This document shows positions 9,517 through 18,318 of a stretch of 64,000 bases of DNA, piece after piece. Numbering within the stretch: position 1 is the first letter of the stretch; each line of letters starts with the position of its first letter. The position numbers and the translations under genes are program-made. The notes beneath the pieces are model-generated. The model did not search any database, was not told the DNA's origin, and saw only the letters and a list, made by a program, of their open reading frames with translations. The DNA comes from Anatilimnocola floriformis (GTDB lineage Bacteria; Planctomycetota; Planctomycetia; Pirellulales; Pirellulaceae): positions 868,001 to 932,000 of the forward strand of contig NZ_JAMLFW010000002.1 in NCBI RefSeq assembly GCF_024256385.1. The letters run 5' to 3'.

Positions 9517-10435
9517 CAGCCGTCTTCCGAAACAACTGCTCTTGATCGCCGGCCGATAGTCCTGCGCGGTCGCGAAGCAGCGCGATCGAAGCCGCGTAAG
9601 TGTGCCCCTTCACTACTTGATAGGGCGCGTCGCTGGCCCACATGCACCGCTCGGGACCGAAGGCCGTGAGCACACGGCGAATCATCGGCAGCAGATCTTC
9701 GTAGGGCGCCTCCTTCTTACCTAGCGCGTAGTACGCCGAGAGTTTGACGTTCACTTTTTTGTGCTGCGCGAGGGCCAGCAGGTTCTTCACATCGGCGTCC
9801 CGGATTTCACCATCGACGCCGATGCGGGCAAAGTGATCGATGACGACCGTCGTGTCGGGATGCTTACGGCACATGTCGGCAACGCCTGGCAGATCTTCGG
9901 GATTGATCAGGCAGCACATGGCCTGGCCGGTTTCGCCGCCAGTCTTCCACATCGCGGCCATGCCGTCGCCGCTGAGCCATTTTTCCTTGCGAATCCACGA
10001 CGTGATCCGAAAGCCTCGGACGCGCTTTGTCAGCAACTCGGGCATCTGCTTTTCGGGCACTGGCTGCGTGTCGTCGAGCATGCCGGTCACCGCAAACGTG
10101 CCGGGAAATCGCGCCGCGCAATCGATCAGGTAGCTGTTGTCCCAACTGTGATAGGTGTGATGCTGAATCAACACCGCGCGCCCCACCTTCACCGGATGCG
10201 CCTGCTTCAGAAGTTCCTCGGGCGTGAAGCTCGGCGGATCGAGATCGGCCTGCGTCTTGCCGTTCGCGAGCGGCCACTTCTTCGTGTCCGGCGACCAGAC
10301 GTGGGAGTGAGCATCAATGAGTGGATGCTCGGCAAATTTGTCCTCGGCAGCTCGCGCGGGCCAAGTGGAAGCCATGACAACTCCAGCGACTGCCGACGAG
10401 CACAGAAAATCCCGCCGGGAAAAATCGTTCGACAT
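9497..10435 (-). CDS. Tat-exported amidohydrolase (Amidohydro_2)
   Basis: 312 residues. The N-terminus carries a twin-arginine signal (SRRDFLCSSAVAGVVMAS) ending at an ARA-type site. The mature protein is a TIM-barrel amidohydrolase of the PF04909 type: metal site HSH in LIDAHSHVW (about 39-47), later VLIQHH, VVIDHFARIG and the C-terminal WASDAPY with the catalytic Asp. Relatives are 2-pyrone-4,6-dicarboxylate lactonase and many uncharacterised planctomycete hydrolases. It acts in the periplasm. No operon partner; it converges with the lipoprotein gene. The substrate cannot be told from sequence. Confidence 0.88.
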   Translation of the reverse strand: MSNDFSRRDFLCSSAVAGVVMASTWPARAAEDKFAEHPLIDAHSHVWSPDTKKWPLANGKTQADLDPPSFTPEELLKQAHPVKVGRAVLIQHHTYHSWDNSYLIDCAARFPGTFAVTGMLDDTQPVPEKQMPELLTKRVRGFRITSWIRKEKWLSGDGMAAMWKTGGETGQAMCCLINPEDLPGVADMCRKHPDTTVVIDHFARIGVDGEIRDADVKNLLALAQHKKVNVKLSAYYALGKKEAPYEDLLPMIRRVLTAFGPERCMWASDAPYQVVKGHTYAASIALLRDRAGLSAGDQEQLFRKTAERIYFA

Positions 10436-10544
10436 AGTGGCCTCATCGAGTGGATGGTTGCCAGTGGATTATAGCCGCAGCGGTGCTTCCCTAAACAAGA
10501 AGCTCGAGGACGCCGTCGCGACGAGCGAGGCAGCATCCTGTCCT

Positions 10545-10716
10545 GCTCCCCTCGCCCCGCTTCGGGGAGAGGGGCTGGGGGTGAGGGGTGAACCGAAGCG
10601 AGAGTCTGCTAATGAGCACGCACTATGGATTGCCGACCAGTTCGCCAGAAAATTGAGTCAAACTCACGCATTATCCCCTCACCCCCGACCCCTCTCCCCG
10701 AAACGGGGCGAGGGGA
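10545..10716. repeat. Long inverted repeat, C/G-rich arms
   Basis: Two arms of about 44 bp (10545-10588 and 10673-10716) are near-perfect reverse complements with about three mismatches, separated by about 84 bp. Each arm is itself palindromic around a TTCGGGGAGAGG core, so a cruciform or a multi-hairpin RNA is possible. The composition is typical of the dispersed palindromic repeats seen between planctomycete genes. Confidence 0.85.
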
Positions 10717-10882
10717 GAGATAAGGCCGCGACGGCGTCGCTGGCGTGAATCGCTACCTGGCGGGGCTACGCCGGACCAGAGTTGTCCAGGCGTGTTGGTC
10801 TAATCTCTTTTCGCCACTCGGTCTCGCGCGCTACGCGGGCCTCGAGCCGGTTACTGCTGCGCGGTCTCAACCAATCGCGGCA

Positions 10883-11149
10883 GTGTTGTGAAACACCCAT
10901 GGAATCATTCGCAAGGTGCTCGATGTTTGGCCAAAACGTTGTTATCGGTGACTGCAAAATGATTGTCGAGTGTTGTGAACTGTTGTTAGAAAATCGGCGG
11001 TATTTTGTTCGCAAGCCCTTACCACGAAATGGTTTCGTGCAGGTTTTTGCCCGGAACGAAAGTATTGTGAAACTTTCCGCCCCTTTTTGCGCAAAGTTTG
11101 TCGCATCAATACCTTTGGACAAAACAAAAACTGCCACAACTGTTGTGAA
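10883..11149. repeat. TTGTGAA-motif module, copy A
   Basis: Contains GTGTTGTGAAACAC (10883-10896), GTTGTGAACTGTTGT (10972-10986), an ATTGTGAAAC near 11064, and the 13-bp odd palindrome CACAACTGTTGTG (11135-11147). The second and last of these recur in the same order in the intergenic region at 36.6 kb. Both copies end a few bases before a GC-rich run. Function unknown: operator cluster or noncoding RNA are the options. Confidence 0.6.
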
Positions 11150-11299
11150 CGTGGTCGCCCCCCGCCGAGGCGGTCAGTGGGTGTGATGAATACAAGGAGA
11201 AAAGGGCCCCCGATACTTTCGCCGCGCCGCGGTCCCAATTAGGCTCAGCATCGTTCCTGTTTGGCCATTGCTCGAATGCTCGACATCACGAGTTGCACC

Positions 11300-14200
11300 A
11301 TGCGTTTGCCGATTTTTGTCAGCGGTTTGCTTTTGCTCGTTACTGGGGCGACGTTCGCCGCGCCGCCACAGATCGAGCCAGTCGCCGGCCTCCGCGAGCG
11401 GACGCCGCGGGTGCAGGCCATCGTGAATGCCAGGGTTGTGCAGCGGCCTGGCAAGGTGATTGAGAACGGCCGGGTGCTGATTCGCGACGGCGTGATTGTC
11501 GCCGTGGGTGAAAAGATCGACCTGCCGCCAGAAGCCCGAGTGTGGGATCTGCAAGGGAAGACCGTTTATCCGGGCTTCGTCGATGCGTTCACGGAGCAGC
11601 AGATTCCTGCCGACAAGTTGCCGTCGGCGGCTCGTCACTGGAGCAAGCGGATCACGCCCGAGCTGGAACTCGCCGCGTTTTATCAGCCTGAGGAAGCACT
11701 CCACACCAAGTATCGCGCGCAGGGGATTACCGCGCGGCTCGTCGCGCCGGCAGGCGGGATTATCAAGGGCCAAAGCGCGCTCGTCCTCAACGGCGGTGTG
11801 AATCGGCCGACGATCGTGCATGGAAAAGTGGCGCAGCACATTCGCTTGACGGTGCCCTTTGGTGTCGAGCGCGATGAGTATCCCAATTCGCCGATGGGCG
11901 CTGTTGCTCTGGCCCGGCAAACGATGCTCGATGCTCAGTGGTATCGCCAGGCCAGCACGGCGGCCGCAGCCAATACGCTGTTGCCCCGGCTCGATGCCAA
12001 TCGATCGCTCGATGCGCTGTTGCCCGCCATTGATGGCACGCAGTTGGTGATTGCCGATGCCAGTGATGAACAGTTTTTGCTGCGGGCCGATGCCTTTGCC
12101 CGCGAGTTTGGTTTGAAGCTCGCCATCCGCGGCATCGGGCGCGAATATCGCTTGCTCGAGCTGGTGAAGAAGACCGGCCGGACGATCATCGTGCCTGTGT
12201 CGTTTCCGCAGCCGCCGAATGTCGACACGCTCGCGGCTTCGCTCGATGTTTCGCTCGAACAGCTGATGCACTGGGACCTGGCGCCGGAGAATCCCGCGCG
12301 GCTCGTCGGCGCTGGCGTGCCGATCGCGCTGACGACGTATGGCTTGACGAACACGGCAGACTTCTTGTCGAACGTTCGCCGCGCGGTGCAGCGCGGATTG
12401 TCTGCCGACGCAGCGCTGCAGGCGCTCACGCTCACGCCGGCGGAGTTGCTTGGCGCCGAAAAATCGCTCGGCAGCATCGAGCCGGGCAAACTCGCCTGCC
12501 TCGTCGTCGCCGATGGCGACTTGTTTGCCACGAAGACCAAGCTGCTCGAAACCTGGGTCGAAGGCCAGCGTTACGAACTGCAGGATGCGGCCCGCGTCGA
12601 TATCCGCGGCCGATGGCAACTCGAATTCAGCGACAAGCCGGGGAAGTTTTCGCGCGTGCATCTCGCGCTCAGTGGCACGGCAGAAAAGCCGAGCGGCAAA
12701 TGGTCGTTGAATGAAGAACTCGAAAAAGCGGACAAACTCACCGCGCTGAAGATGCACGATGCGGTCGTTGAGTTTTCCTTCGACGGCAAACCGCTGGACC
12801 TCGCCGGAGTTGCACGAGCAAGCGGCGTGGTGGCGGCTGGCAAGGAAAACGAACTGCGCATCAGCGGCGAAGTGATTTGGGCCGACGGCAGCCATTCGAA
12901 ACTGACTGGCAAACGGACTTCACCTTTCCGGGAGGGCGAGGCTCCCGCCGAGCCGAAGGGGGATAAGAAAGAAGAAGAGAGCGACAAGGAAAAGCCCAAA
13001 GACAAAACCGATTCGCCGGCTGTTTCGCAAGTGAATTTTCCCCTCGGCGATTTTGGTTTGAAGGAAATTCCCGAGCAGCACGAGATGGTCGCCATCAAGA
13101 ATGCGACCATTTGGACGGCGGCCGATCCACCGGTGATCGAAAACGGCGTGCTGCTGATTCGCGCCGGCAAGATCGTTGCCGTCGGCAAGGAGCAGGAGAT
13201 TCCCGAGGGGATCACCGTCATCGATGCGAAAGGGAAACACATTTCGCCTGGCATCATTGATTGTCATTCGCACATGGCGACCGATGGCGGCGTGAACGAA
13301 GCCGGTCAGTCGATTACGGCTGAGGTCCGCATCGGCGATTTTGTCGATGCCAACGACATCACCATTTATCGTCAGCTCGCCGGCGGCGTGACCGCGGCGA
13401 ACATCTTGCACGGCAGCGCCAACACTATCGGCGGGCAGAATCAGGTGATCAAACTGCGCTGGGGAAGTTCATACGAAGGGCTGCGTTTTCGCGAAGCGCC
13501 GGCCGGCATCAAGTTCGCGCTCGGCGAAAACGTGAAGCAAAGCAACTGGGGCGAAAAGTACACGAAGCGTTATCCGCAATCGCGGATGGGCGTCGAACAG
13601 ATTCTGCAGGATGCGATGGTTAGTGCGAAAGATTATCGCCGCCGCCTGCAACTCTGGAAGCAGAATCACGAAGGCTTGCCGCCGCGTCGTGATCTGGAGC
13701 TCGATGCGCTCGTCGAAGTGATCGAAGGAACTCGCTTGATCCACTGCCACAGTTATCGGCAGGACGAAATCCTCGCGCTGCTGCAAGTCTGCGAACAGCA
13801 CGGCGTGCAGGTGGCGACGCTGCAGCACATTCTGGAGGGTTACAAAGTGGCCGACGCCATTGCTCGCCACGGCGCTGCGGGTTCATCGTTCAGCGATTGG
13901 TGGGGATACAAATTTGAAGTGCTCGACGCGATTCCGCACAACGGACTGCTGATGCACCGCGCTGGCGTGAGCGTGTCGTTCAACAGCGACGACCGCGAAC
14001 TGGCCCGCCATCTCAACCACGAAGCCGCCAAGGCGATGAAGTACGGCGGCGTGCCCGAAGTCGACGCGCTGAAGTTCGTCACGCTCAATCCGGCCAAGCA
14101 ACTGCGCATCGACAAGTACGTCGGCTCGCTCGAAGCCGGCAAGCACGCCGACTTCGTCATTTGGAACGGCCCGCCGCTATCGACGCTCGCGCGCTGCGAA

Positions 14201-14404
14201 CAAACCTGGATCGAAGGTAGAAAATTCTTCGACCGTGCCGCGGATGTGGTGATGCGCAAAGAACAGGACCAGCTCCGCGCTGCGATCATCCGCAAGATTC
14301 TCGCGTCAGGCGAATCGATGAAAAAAGCGGGCGACAAAAATCAAACCGAAGCTGATCTTTGGCCGCGAGAAGATGAGTATTGTGCGCACAGCCGTGGGCA
14401 ATAG
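11300..14404 (+). CDS. Secreted double amidohydrolase (imidazolonepropionase-like)
   Basis: 1034 residues from the ATG at 11300, chosen because it places a clean signal peptide (MRLPIFVSGLLLLVTGATFA) at the N-terminus; an in-frame start at 11261 adds 13 non-hydrophobic residues. Two amidohydrolase units follow. The first (about 20-420) has the composite beta fold and barrel but reads VYPGFVDAFTEQ where the metal-binding HxH should be, so it is probably inactive. A low-complexity charged linker (about 545-580) leads to the second, intact unit: ISPGIIDCHSHM near residue 655, later LIHCHSY and SFNSDD. Likely a periplasmic hydrolase of unknown substrate. Confidence 0.88.
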   Translation: MRLPIFVSGLLLLVTGATFAAPPQIEPVAGLRERTPRVQAIVNARVVQRPGKVIENGRVLIRDGVIVAVGEKIDLPPEARVWDLQGKTVYPGFVDAFTEQQIPADKLPSAARHWSKRITPELELAAFYQPEEALHTKYRAQGITARLVAPAGGIIKGQSALVLNGGVNRPTIVHGKVAQHIRLTVPFGVERDEYPNSPMGAVALARQTMLDAQWYRQASTAAAANTLLPRLDANRSLDALLPAIDGTQLVIADASDEQFLLRADAFAREFGLKLAIRGIGREYRLLELVKKTGRTIIVPVSFPQPPNVDTLAASLDVSLEQLMHWDLAPENPARLVGAGVPIALTTYGLTNTADFLSNVRRAVQRGLSADAALQALTLTPAELLGAEKSLGSIEPGKLACLVVADGDLFATKTKLLETWVEGQRYELQDAARVDIRGRWQLEFSDKPGKFSRVHLALSGTAEKPSGKWSLNEELEKADKLTALKMHDAVVEFSFDGKPLDLAGVARASGVVAAGKENELRISGEVIWADGSHSKLTGKRTSPFREGEAPAEPKGDKKEEESDKEKPKDKTDSPAVSQVNFPLGDFGLKEIPEQHEMVAIKNATIWTAADPPVIENGVLLIRAGKIVAVGKEQEIPEGITVIDAKGKHISPGIIDCHSHMATDGGVNEAGQSITAEVRIGDFVDANDITIYRQLAGGVTAANILHGSANTIGGQNQVIKLRWGSSYEGLRFREAPAGIKFALGENVKQSNWGEKYTKRYPQSRMGVEQILQDAMVSAKDYRRRLQLWKQNHEGLPPRRDLELDALVEVIEGTRLIHCHSYRQDEILALLQVCEQHGVQVATLQHILEGYKVADAIARHGAAGSSFSDWWGYKFEVLDAIPHNGLLMHRAGVSVSFNSDDRELARHLNHEAAKAMKYGGVPEVDALKFVTLNPAKQLRIDKYVGSLEAGKHADFVIWNGPPLSTLARCEQTWIEGRKFFDRAADVVMRKEQDQLRAAIIRKILASGESMKKAGDKNQTEADLWPREDEYCAHSRGQ
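12929..12947 (+). repeat. Palindrome inside coding linker
   Basis: CGGGAG and CTCCCG pair around a 7-bp loop and are translated as part of REGEAPAEP in the linker between the two amidohydrolase domains. From memory, this peptide recurs in unrelated planctomycete proteins, as expected when a dispersed palindromic repeat lands in frame in a tolerant linker. Confidence 0.5.
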
Positions 14405-14511
14405 TCGCCTTTCACTCCGTGAAAGGGCGCGTCTTTCCACCGCAGTTGTAGGATCGTTGCTGCACATTTCACCGTTCCCAGACGCGTACTTTCGCGGAGC
14501 GAAAGGCGACT
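14403..14511. repeat. Inverted repeat downstream of amidohydrolase
   Basis: Arms 14403-14425 and 14489-14511 are 23 bp long with two mismatches; each arm also contains its own small hairpin (CTTTC..GAAAG). The left arm begins inside the stop codon of the amidohydrolase. It could act as a bidirectional transcript end before pyrG, and it belongs to the palindromic repeat type scattered in this genome. Confidence 0.8.
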
Positions 14512-14611
14512 GTGCCCCTGGGAGAACTGCCGGTTGATTTGCTAAAATGCCCGGAGGCGCGGGCGGCGGTTTTTCTTTGGCGAGCAGATATTCGACGGGG
14601 ATGTCGTTTTC

Positions 14612-16249
14612 ATGACGAAGCATATTTTCGTGACGGGTGGCGTGGTTAGTTCGCTCGGCAAGGGGCTGACCAGCGCGTCGATCGGCATGTTGCTCGAGCG
14701 CCGTGGCTTGCGGGTGCGGATGCAAAAGCTCGATCCGTATATCAACGTCGACCCCGGCACGATGAGCCCTTATCAGCACGGCGAGGTCTATGTTCTCGAC
14801 GACGGCAGCGAAACCGATCTCGACCTCGGCCACTATGAACGCTTCACGCACGGCCCGCTGACTCGCGATTCGAATTACACGACGGGGCAGATTTATCTGT
14901 CGGTGATCAATCAAGAACGCCGCGGCGAGTTTCTCGGCAAGACCGTGCAGGTCATTCCGCACATCACCAACGAAATCAAGAACTGCATTGCCAAGCTGGC
15001 CACTCCCGATGTTGACGTGGTCATCACCGAAATCGGCGGCACGGTGGGCGATATCGAAAGCCAACCCTTCCTCGAAGCCATCCGCCAATTTGCCCTCGAT
15101 GTGGGCAAGGACAACTGTCTCTACATTCACCTCACGCTCGTGCCGTACCTGAAGGCTGCGGGCGAACTGAAGACCAAGCCGACGCAGCACTCGGTGGGTT
15201 TGCTGCGGCAGATTGGTATTCAGCCCGATATTCTGATTTGCCGCACCGAGCGGTCGATCGATCGCGACGATCGCGAAAAGATCGCCCTCTTCTGCAATGT
15301 GCCGCTCGAAGCCGTCATCGAAGAGAAGGACAAGGATTTTTCGATCTACGAAGTGCCGCTGAGCCTCGTCGACAACGGCCTCGATAAGTTCATCGTGAAG
15401 CGCCTGCAGCTGACAGCTGGTTCGCTGAACATGGACGCTTGGAAAGATCTGCTGCACAACCTCCGCAATCCGAAGCACGAAATCAGCATTGCCGTCGTCG
15501 GCAAATACGCCGAGCACAAGGATGCGTACAAGTCGATTTACGAATCGATCGATCACGCTGGCATTCATCATCATTCGCAAATCCGCATCGGTCGGATTCA
15601 AAGCGAAGAGATCGAGCGCGAAGGGGCCGCCGCGTTGCTGCAAGGCTACGACGGCATTCTCGTTCCCGGTGGTTTCGGCGAGCGCGGCATCGAAGGCAAA
15701 ATCGAAGCCATCAAGTTTGCACGCGAGCGCGGCATTCCGTTCTTCGGCATTTGCCTCGGCATGCAGTGCGCGGTGATCGAGTTCGCCCGCAATGTCGTGA
15801 ATCTGAACGGCGCGCACTCGACCGAGTTCAGCAAAGACACACAGCATCCCGTCATCTGCCTGCTCGACGATCAAAAGAACATCGTCGACAAGGGTGGCAC
15901 GATGCGGCTTGGCACGCACCCGGCTGCACTCGCCGACGACACGCATGCCCGCGACTGCTACGCCCAGCCGCAAGTGCAAGAACGCCACCGCCATCGCTAC
16001 GAATTCAATAACGCCTACCGCCAGCAGTTCGCTGCGAATGGTCTGGATGTGACTGGTTCGAGTCCCGATGGCAAACTGGTCGAGATCGTCGAGATCCCCG
16101 GCCACCCCTGGTTTCTCGCCGTGCAGTTCCATCCGGAATTCAAATCGAAGCCGACGCAGGCTCATCCGCTGTTCGCGGGTTTTGTGCAAGCCGCCATCGA
16201 ACGCCACTCACAACGCGGGGAACGGATCGCGGAAGTGAGCGCTTCGTAG
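14612..16249 (+). CDS. pyrG: CTP synthase
   Basis: 545 residues, full length. It converts UTP to CTP with ATP and glutamine. The N-terminal synthase domain starts [19 protein letters not shown] with the P-loop, and has [11 protein letters not shown] for UTP/CTP recognition. The C-terminal class I glutaminase has FFGICLGMQ (nucleophile Cys about 386) and HPEF (about 508) for the His-Glu pair. It stands alone: upstream is a palindrome, downstream a minus-strand gene. All key residues are present. Confidence 0.97.
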   Translation: MTKHIFVTGGVVSSLGKGLTSASIGMLLERRGLRVRMQKLDPYINVDPGTMSPYQHGEVYVLDDGSETDLDLGHYERFTHGPLTRDSNYTTGQIYLSVINQERRGEFLGKTVQVIPHITNEIKNCIAKLATPDVDVVITEIGGTVGDIESQPFLEAIRQFALDVGKDNCLYIHLTLVPYLKAAGELKTKPTQHSVGLLRQIGIQPDILICRTERSIDRDDREKIALFCNVPLEAVIEEKDKDFSIYEVPLSLVDNGLDKFIVKRLQLTAGSLNMDAWKDLLHNLRNPKHEISIAVVGKYAEHKDAYKSIYESIDHAGIHHHSQIRIGRIQSEEIEREGAAALLQGYDGILVPGGFGERGIEGKIEAIKFARERGIPFFGICLGMQCAVIEFARNVVNLNGAHSTEFSKDTQHPVICLLDDQKNIVDKGGTMRLGTHPAALADDTHARDCYAQPQVQERHRHRYEFNNAYRQQFAANGLDVTGSSPDGKLVEIVEIPGHPWFLAVQFHPEFKSKPTQAHPLFAGFVQAAIERHSQRGERIAEVSAS

Positions 16250-16284
16250 CTTTCGCGTGGCGGTTTACTTCAACCGCTTGAGCA

Positions 16285-17118
16285 TCAAGGATGCAAACAG
16301 TCCGAGCGCTGCAGCAGTAGCTGCGGTGCAAAGGTTTCGCGCAAGCGAATCGCTTGCTCTTCATCGATGCCGCAGCACTCCAATTTGACGAGCGCACCTT
16401 GCAGCCGCGACATCAATTGAACGACGTCGCATTCGTCCATGTGCCCCGTCGAGATCGTCACCTCTTGCAGGGTGGGGATTGGATAGATGCTCTGCAACTC
16501 TGCCGGAGAAGCGTACACTTCCAGGCACTTAACGGAACTTTCCGGAGAGACACAACGCCAAAAGTTCGAGAACCCGCCTCCGCTGTAAATGAAGACGGGG
16601 CAGTTCAGCTTGATGTCGGTCGTGCTAGACCAATCGCCCCGCTGTTGCACACTAATCGAGCCGCTTGTGCAGTTGTTCAGAAAGAAGGTTGCCGCAGCAG
16701 GATCCAGGCGATGCAAAACTAAACGAGGGGGCGAGAAGGCCTCGATGATCTTTTGAGTGCGCTGCAAATCTGCCTGTCCATTATGAGCGCTCCTCAGCGC
16801 TACATACCGCACGTGCTGTGTTCGGCGGGGATCCACCATTTTCGCGGCCTGCTGCAGAGCGACGAAGCCTTCAGGCGAGATGGCATCGATCGGCATGATC
16901 ATACCGAGGTGATATTCGAGAGCCCCTAGTCTGCTGGAACTTTCATAGATCCACGGTTGGCAATTGGCGCTCGTGATGAGTTGCCGCAACGAATGAATGT
17001 GCAGGCGGTTGCGGAGATGAGTTCCCACCACACCGGCAGCGACCCCCACAAGCGTGAGCGCGATCAACAGCGATCGCAGCGAAAATCGTCGCCAACGGGT
17101 AGGTATCCAGCGCAACAT
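16285..17118 (-). CDS. Hypothetical membrane-anchored protein
   Basis: 277 residues. The start RWRRFSLRSLLIALTLVGVA is a recurring planctomycete N-terminus: a basic patch then one membrane helix (about 14-30). The rest is a soluble domain with weak leucine-rich spacing and a few Cys; no family is recognised. It lies 13 bp downstream of the class IV aminotransferase on the same strand and may be co-transcribed with it. Topology should be N-in with the domain outside the cytoplasmic membrane. Confidence 0.65.
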   Translation of the reverse strand: MLRWIPTRWRRFSLRSLLIALTLVGVAAGVVGTHLRNRLHIHSLRQLITSANCQPWIYESSSRLGALEYHLGMIMPIDAISPEGFVALQQAAKMVDPRRTQHVRYVALRSAHNGQADLQRTQKIIEAFSPPRLVLHRLDPAAATFFLNNCTSGSISVQQRGDWSSTTDIKLNCPVFIYSGGGFSNFWRCVSPESSVKCLEVYASPAELQSIYPIPTLQEVTISTGHMDECDVVQLMSRLQGALVKLECCGIDEEQAIRLRETFAPQLLLQRSDCLHP

Positions 17119-17131
17119 GAGAAAATTTTAC

Positions 17132-18067
17132 CTAAGCACGCTGCGAAAACTGCTTCGCCTGCCGTTCGATATCGATGCCGGTCCGCCGGCTGAACGCAGC
17201 GAGGAGTTGTCTGGCGATCGGCCCAGCCGTGCCTTGCGAAATCGTTTGGCCGTTGAAGTGCGTTACCGGCCAAACACACGGACTCGTGCTGCAGAGCAGG
17301 ATTTCGTCGGCTGCTTCGCAATCGGCGAGAGTGAGGTCACGCTCGCTCCATGGAATCTTGAGCTCGGCGGCCAATTCGCCGAGCACGGCGACGCTCACAC
17401 CGGGAAGAATGCTGGCTCGCGGCGGCGAGACGATTCCTTCGGCAGCACGATAGATCAGCAGGTTTGCCGTCGAGGCTTCCGTGACAAAGCCGCGCTGATC
17501 TTGCATGATCGCGCGAGCGCCGGGCTGCTTCAGCCGCGCGGCGCGATCGGCGAGGAAGTAGTGCATGCGGCTGCGACACTTTAGTTCGACCGGCCAGCAA
17601 TCACTGGGAACCTGCCGAACATCGGTAGCGACTAGCGTTTCGCCCTGTTCGTATTTCTGCACCCACGTCGCAAACTGCAATGGATAAGTGTGCAGGCAGA
17701 AGAAAGGAACGGGAGCCGCAGGGTGTGAGCCAGGCGCGGCCGCAGCGAACGTCGGGTACGTGCCGGGGGTGACGAACATCGACAAGCCTAGGTCATCGCC
17801 GGGCTGGAGCAGATTGTGATTGTGCGTCGCCAGTTCCTGCGCTCGAGCGGCGAGTTCGTCGATTGAGATCGGCAGCTCGACGCCGACGATTGAGAGTGAG
17901 CGTTGCAGTCGCGCAAGATGCCGCGGCAGTTCGAATAGTTTGCCGCCGAAGGTGCGAAGTTGCTCGGCAACGGTCACGCCTTGCATGAAACCGGCATCGG
18001 TCACCGAGATTGCGGCTTGCGAGGCGGGGACGAGTGTGCCGTTGAGATAAGCTAAGGGTTCAGACAT
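17132..18067 (-). CDS. Class IV aminotransferase (PLP)
   Basis: 311 residues of the branched-chain/D-amino-acid/aminodeoxychorismate lyase fold. Visible features: YLNGTLVPASQAAISVTDAG at the start, the PLP-lysine region ELKCRSRMHYFLAD (Lys about 180), and FVTEASTANLLIY, which holds the conserved Glu for the PLP ring nitrogen. It could act as BCAT, D-alanine aminotransferase or PabC; sequence alone does not decide. No folate or isoleucine genes are near. It precedes the membrane protein gene in a two-gene unit. Confidence 0.85.
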   Translation of the reverse strand: MSEPLAYLNGTLVPASQAAISVTDAGFMQGVTVAEQLRTFGGKLFELPRHLARLQRSLSIVGVELPISIDELAARAQELATHNHNLLQPGDDLGLSMFVTPGTYPTFAAAAPGSHPAAPVPFFCLHTYPLQFATWVQKYEQGETLVATDVRQVPSDCWPVELKCRSRMHYFLADRAARLKQPGARAIMQDQRGFVTEASTANLLIYRAAEGIVSPPRASILPGVSVAVLGELAAELKIPWSERDLTLADCEAADEILLCSTSPCVWPVTHFNGQTISQGTAGPIARQLLAAFSRRTGIDIERQAKQFSQRA

Positions 18068-18109
18068 GCTGCCATCTTACTGCCGACTTTCGCACTGGAG
18101 GTAGCCCAT

Positions 18110-18315
18110 AGTCGTCGATCGCTCCGCGATCGATGAATGGAGGTGAACCGACCGCGCGCTGCCGAAAGAGCTTCGCGACTTTCGGCTTTTTGGCGAGTGG
18201 AGTTCACGAGATCGCTGCCGCGTACTCTCGCCAAACGACGGAATATCGCTGGCGCTTATTCCTGCGCCTTTGATTGTGCATCGTCCATTCATCGACCGCG
18301 GAGCGTTCGACGACT
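18110..18315. repeat. TIR-bounded intergenic element, copy 1
   Basis: A 206-bp element with 32-bp terminal inverted repeats (18110-18141 and 18284-18315) differing at two positions. It starts with AGTCGTCGATCGCTCCGCG. A second copy lies at 23676-23820 with the same ends and a shared inner hairpin around GCCGAAAG...CTTTCGGC, but a shorter centre. It has no coding capacity. It looks like a MITE-type or palindromic repeat. Here it ends 4 bp from the truD stop codon. Confidence 0.8.
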
Positions 18316-18318
18316 GGA

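Larger units (their letters stand above)
10436..11299. other. Gene-poor intergenic region
   Basis: An 864-bp stretch between divergent genes with no credible coding sequence. It holds a long inverted repeat (10545-10716), then a module with repeated TTGTGAA motifs (10883-11149). The frames that stay open here on either strand have no family features, run through the repeats, and are most likely chance. Confidence 0.6.

Noticed and set aside
10883-10896. GTGTTGTGAAACAC as a ParB parS site
   Set aside because: The right half matches parS, but the central four bases of the 16-bp site are missing, and no parA/parB is near.
10782-11186. 134-codon plus-strand frame in the gene-poor region
   Set aside because: Runs through the TTGTGAA module, odd composition, no ribosome site or family.
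14306-16207. 633-codon frame antisense to pyrG
   Set aside because: Shadow of pyrG codon use; no start site or family features.
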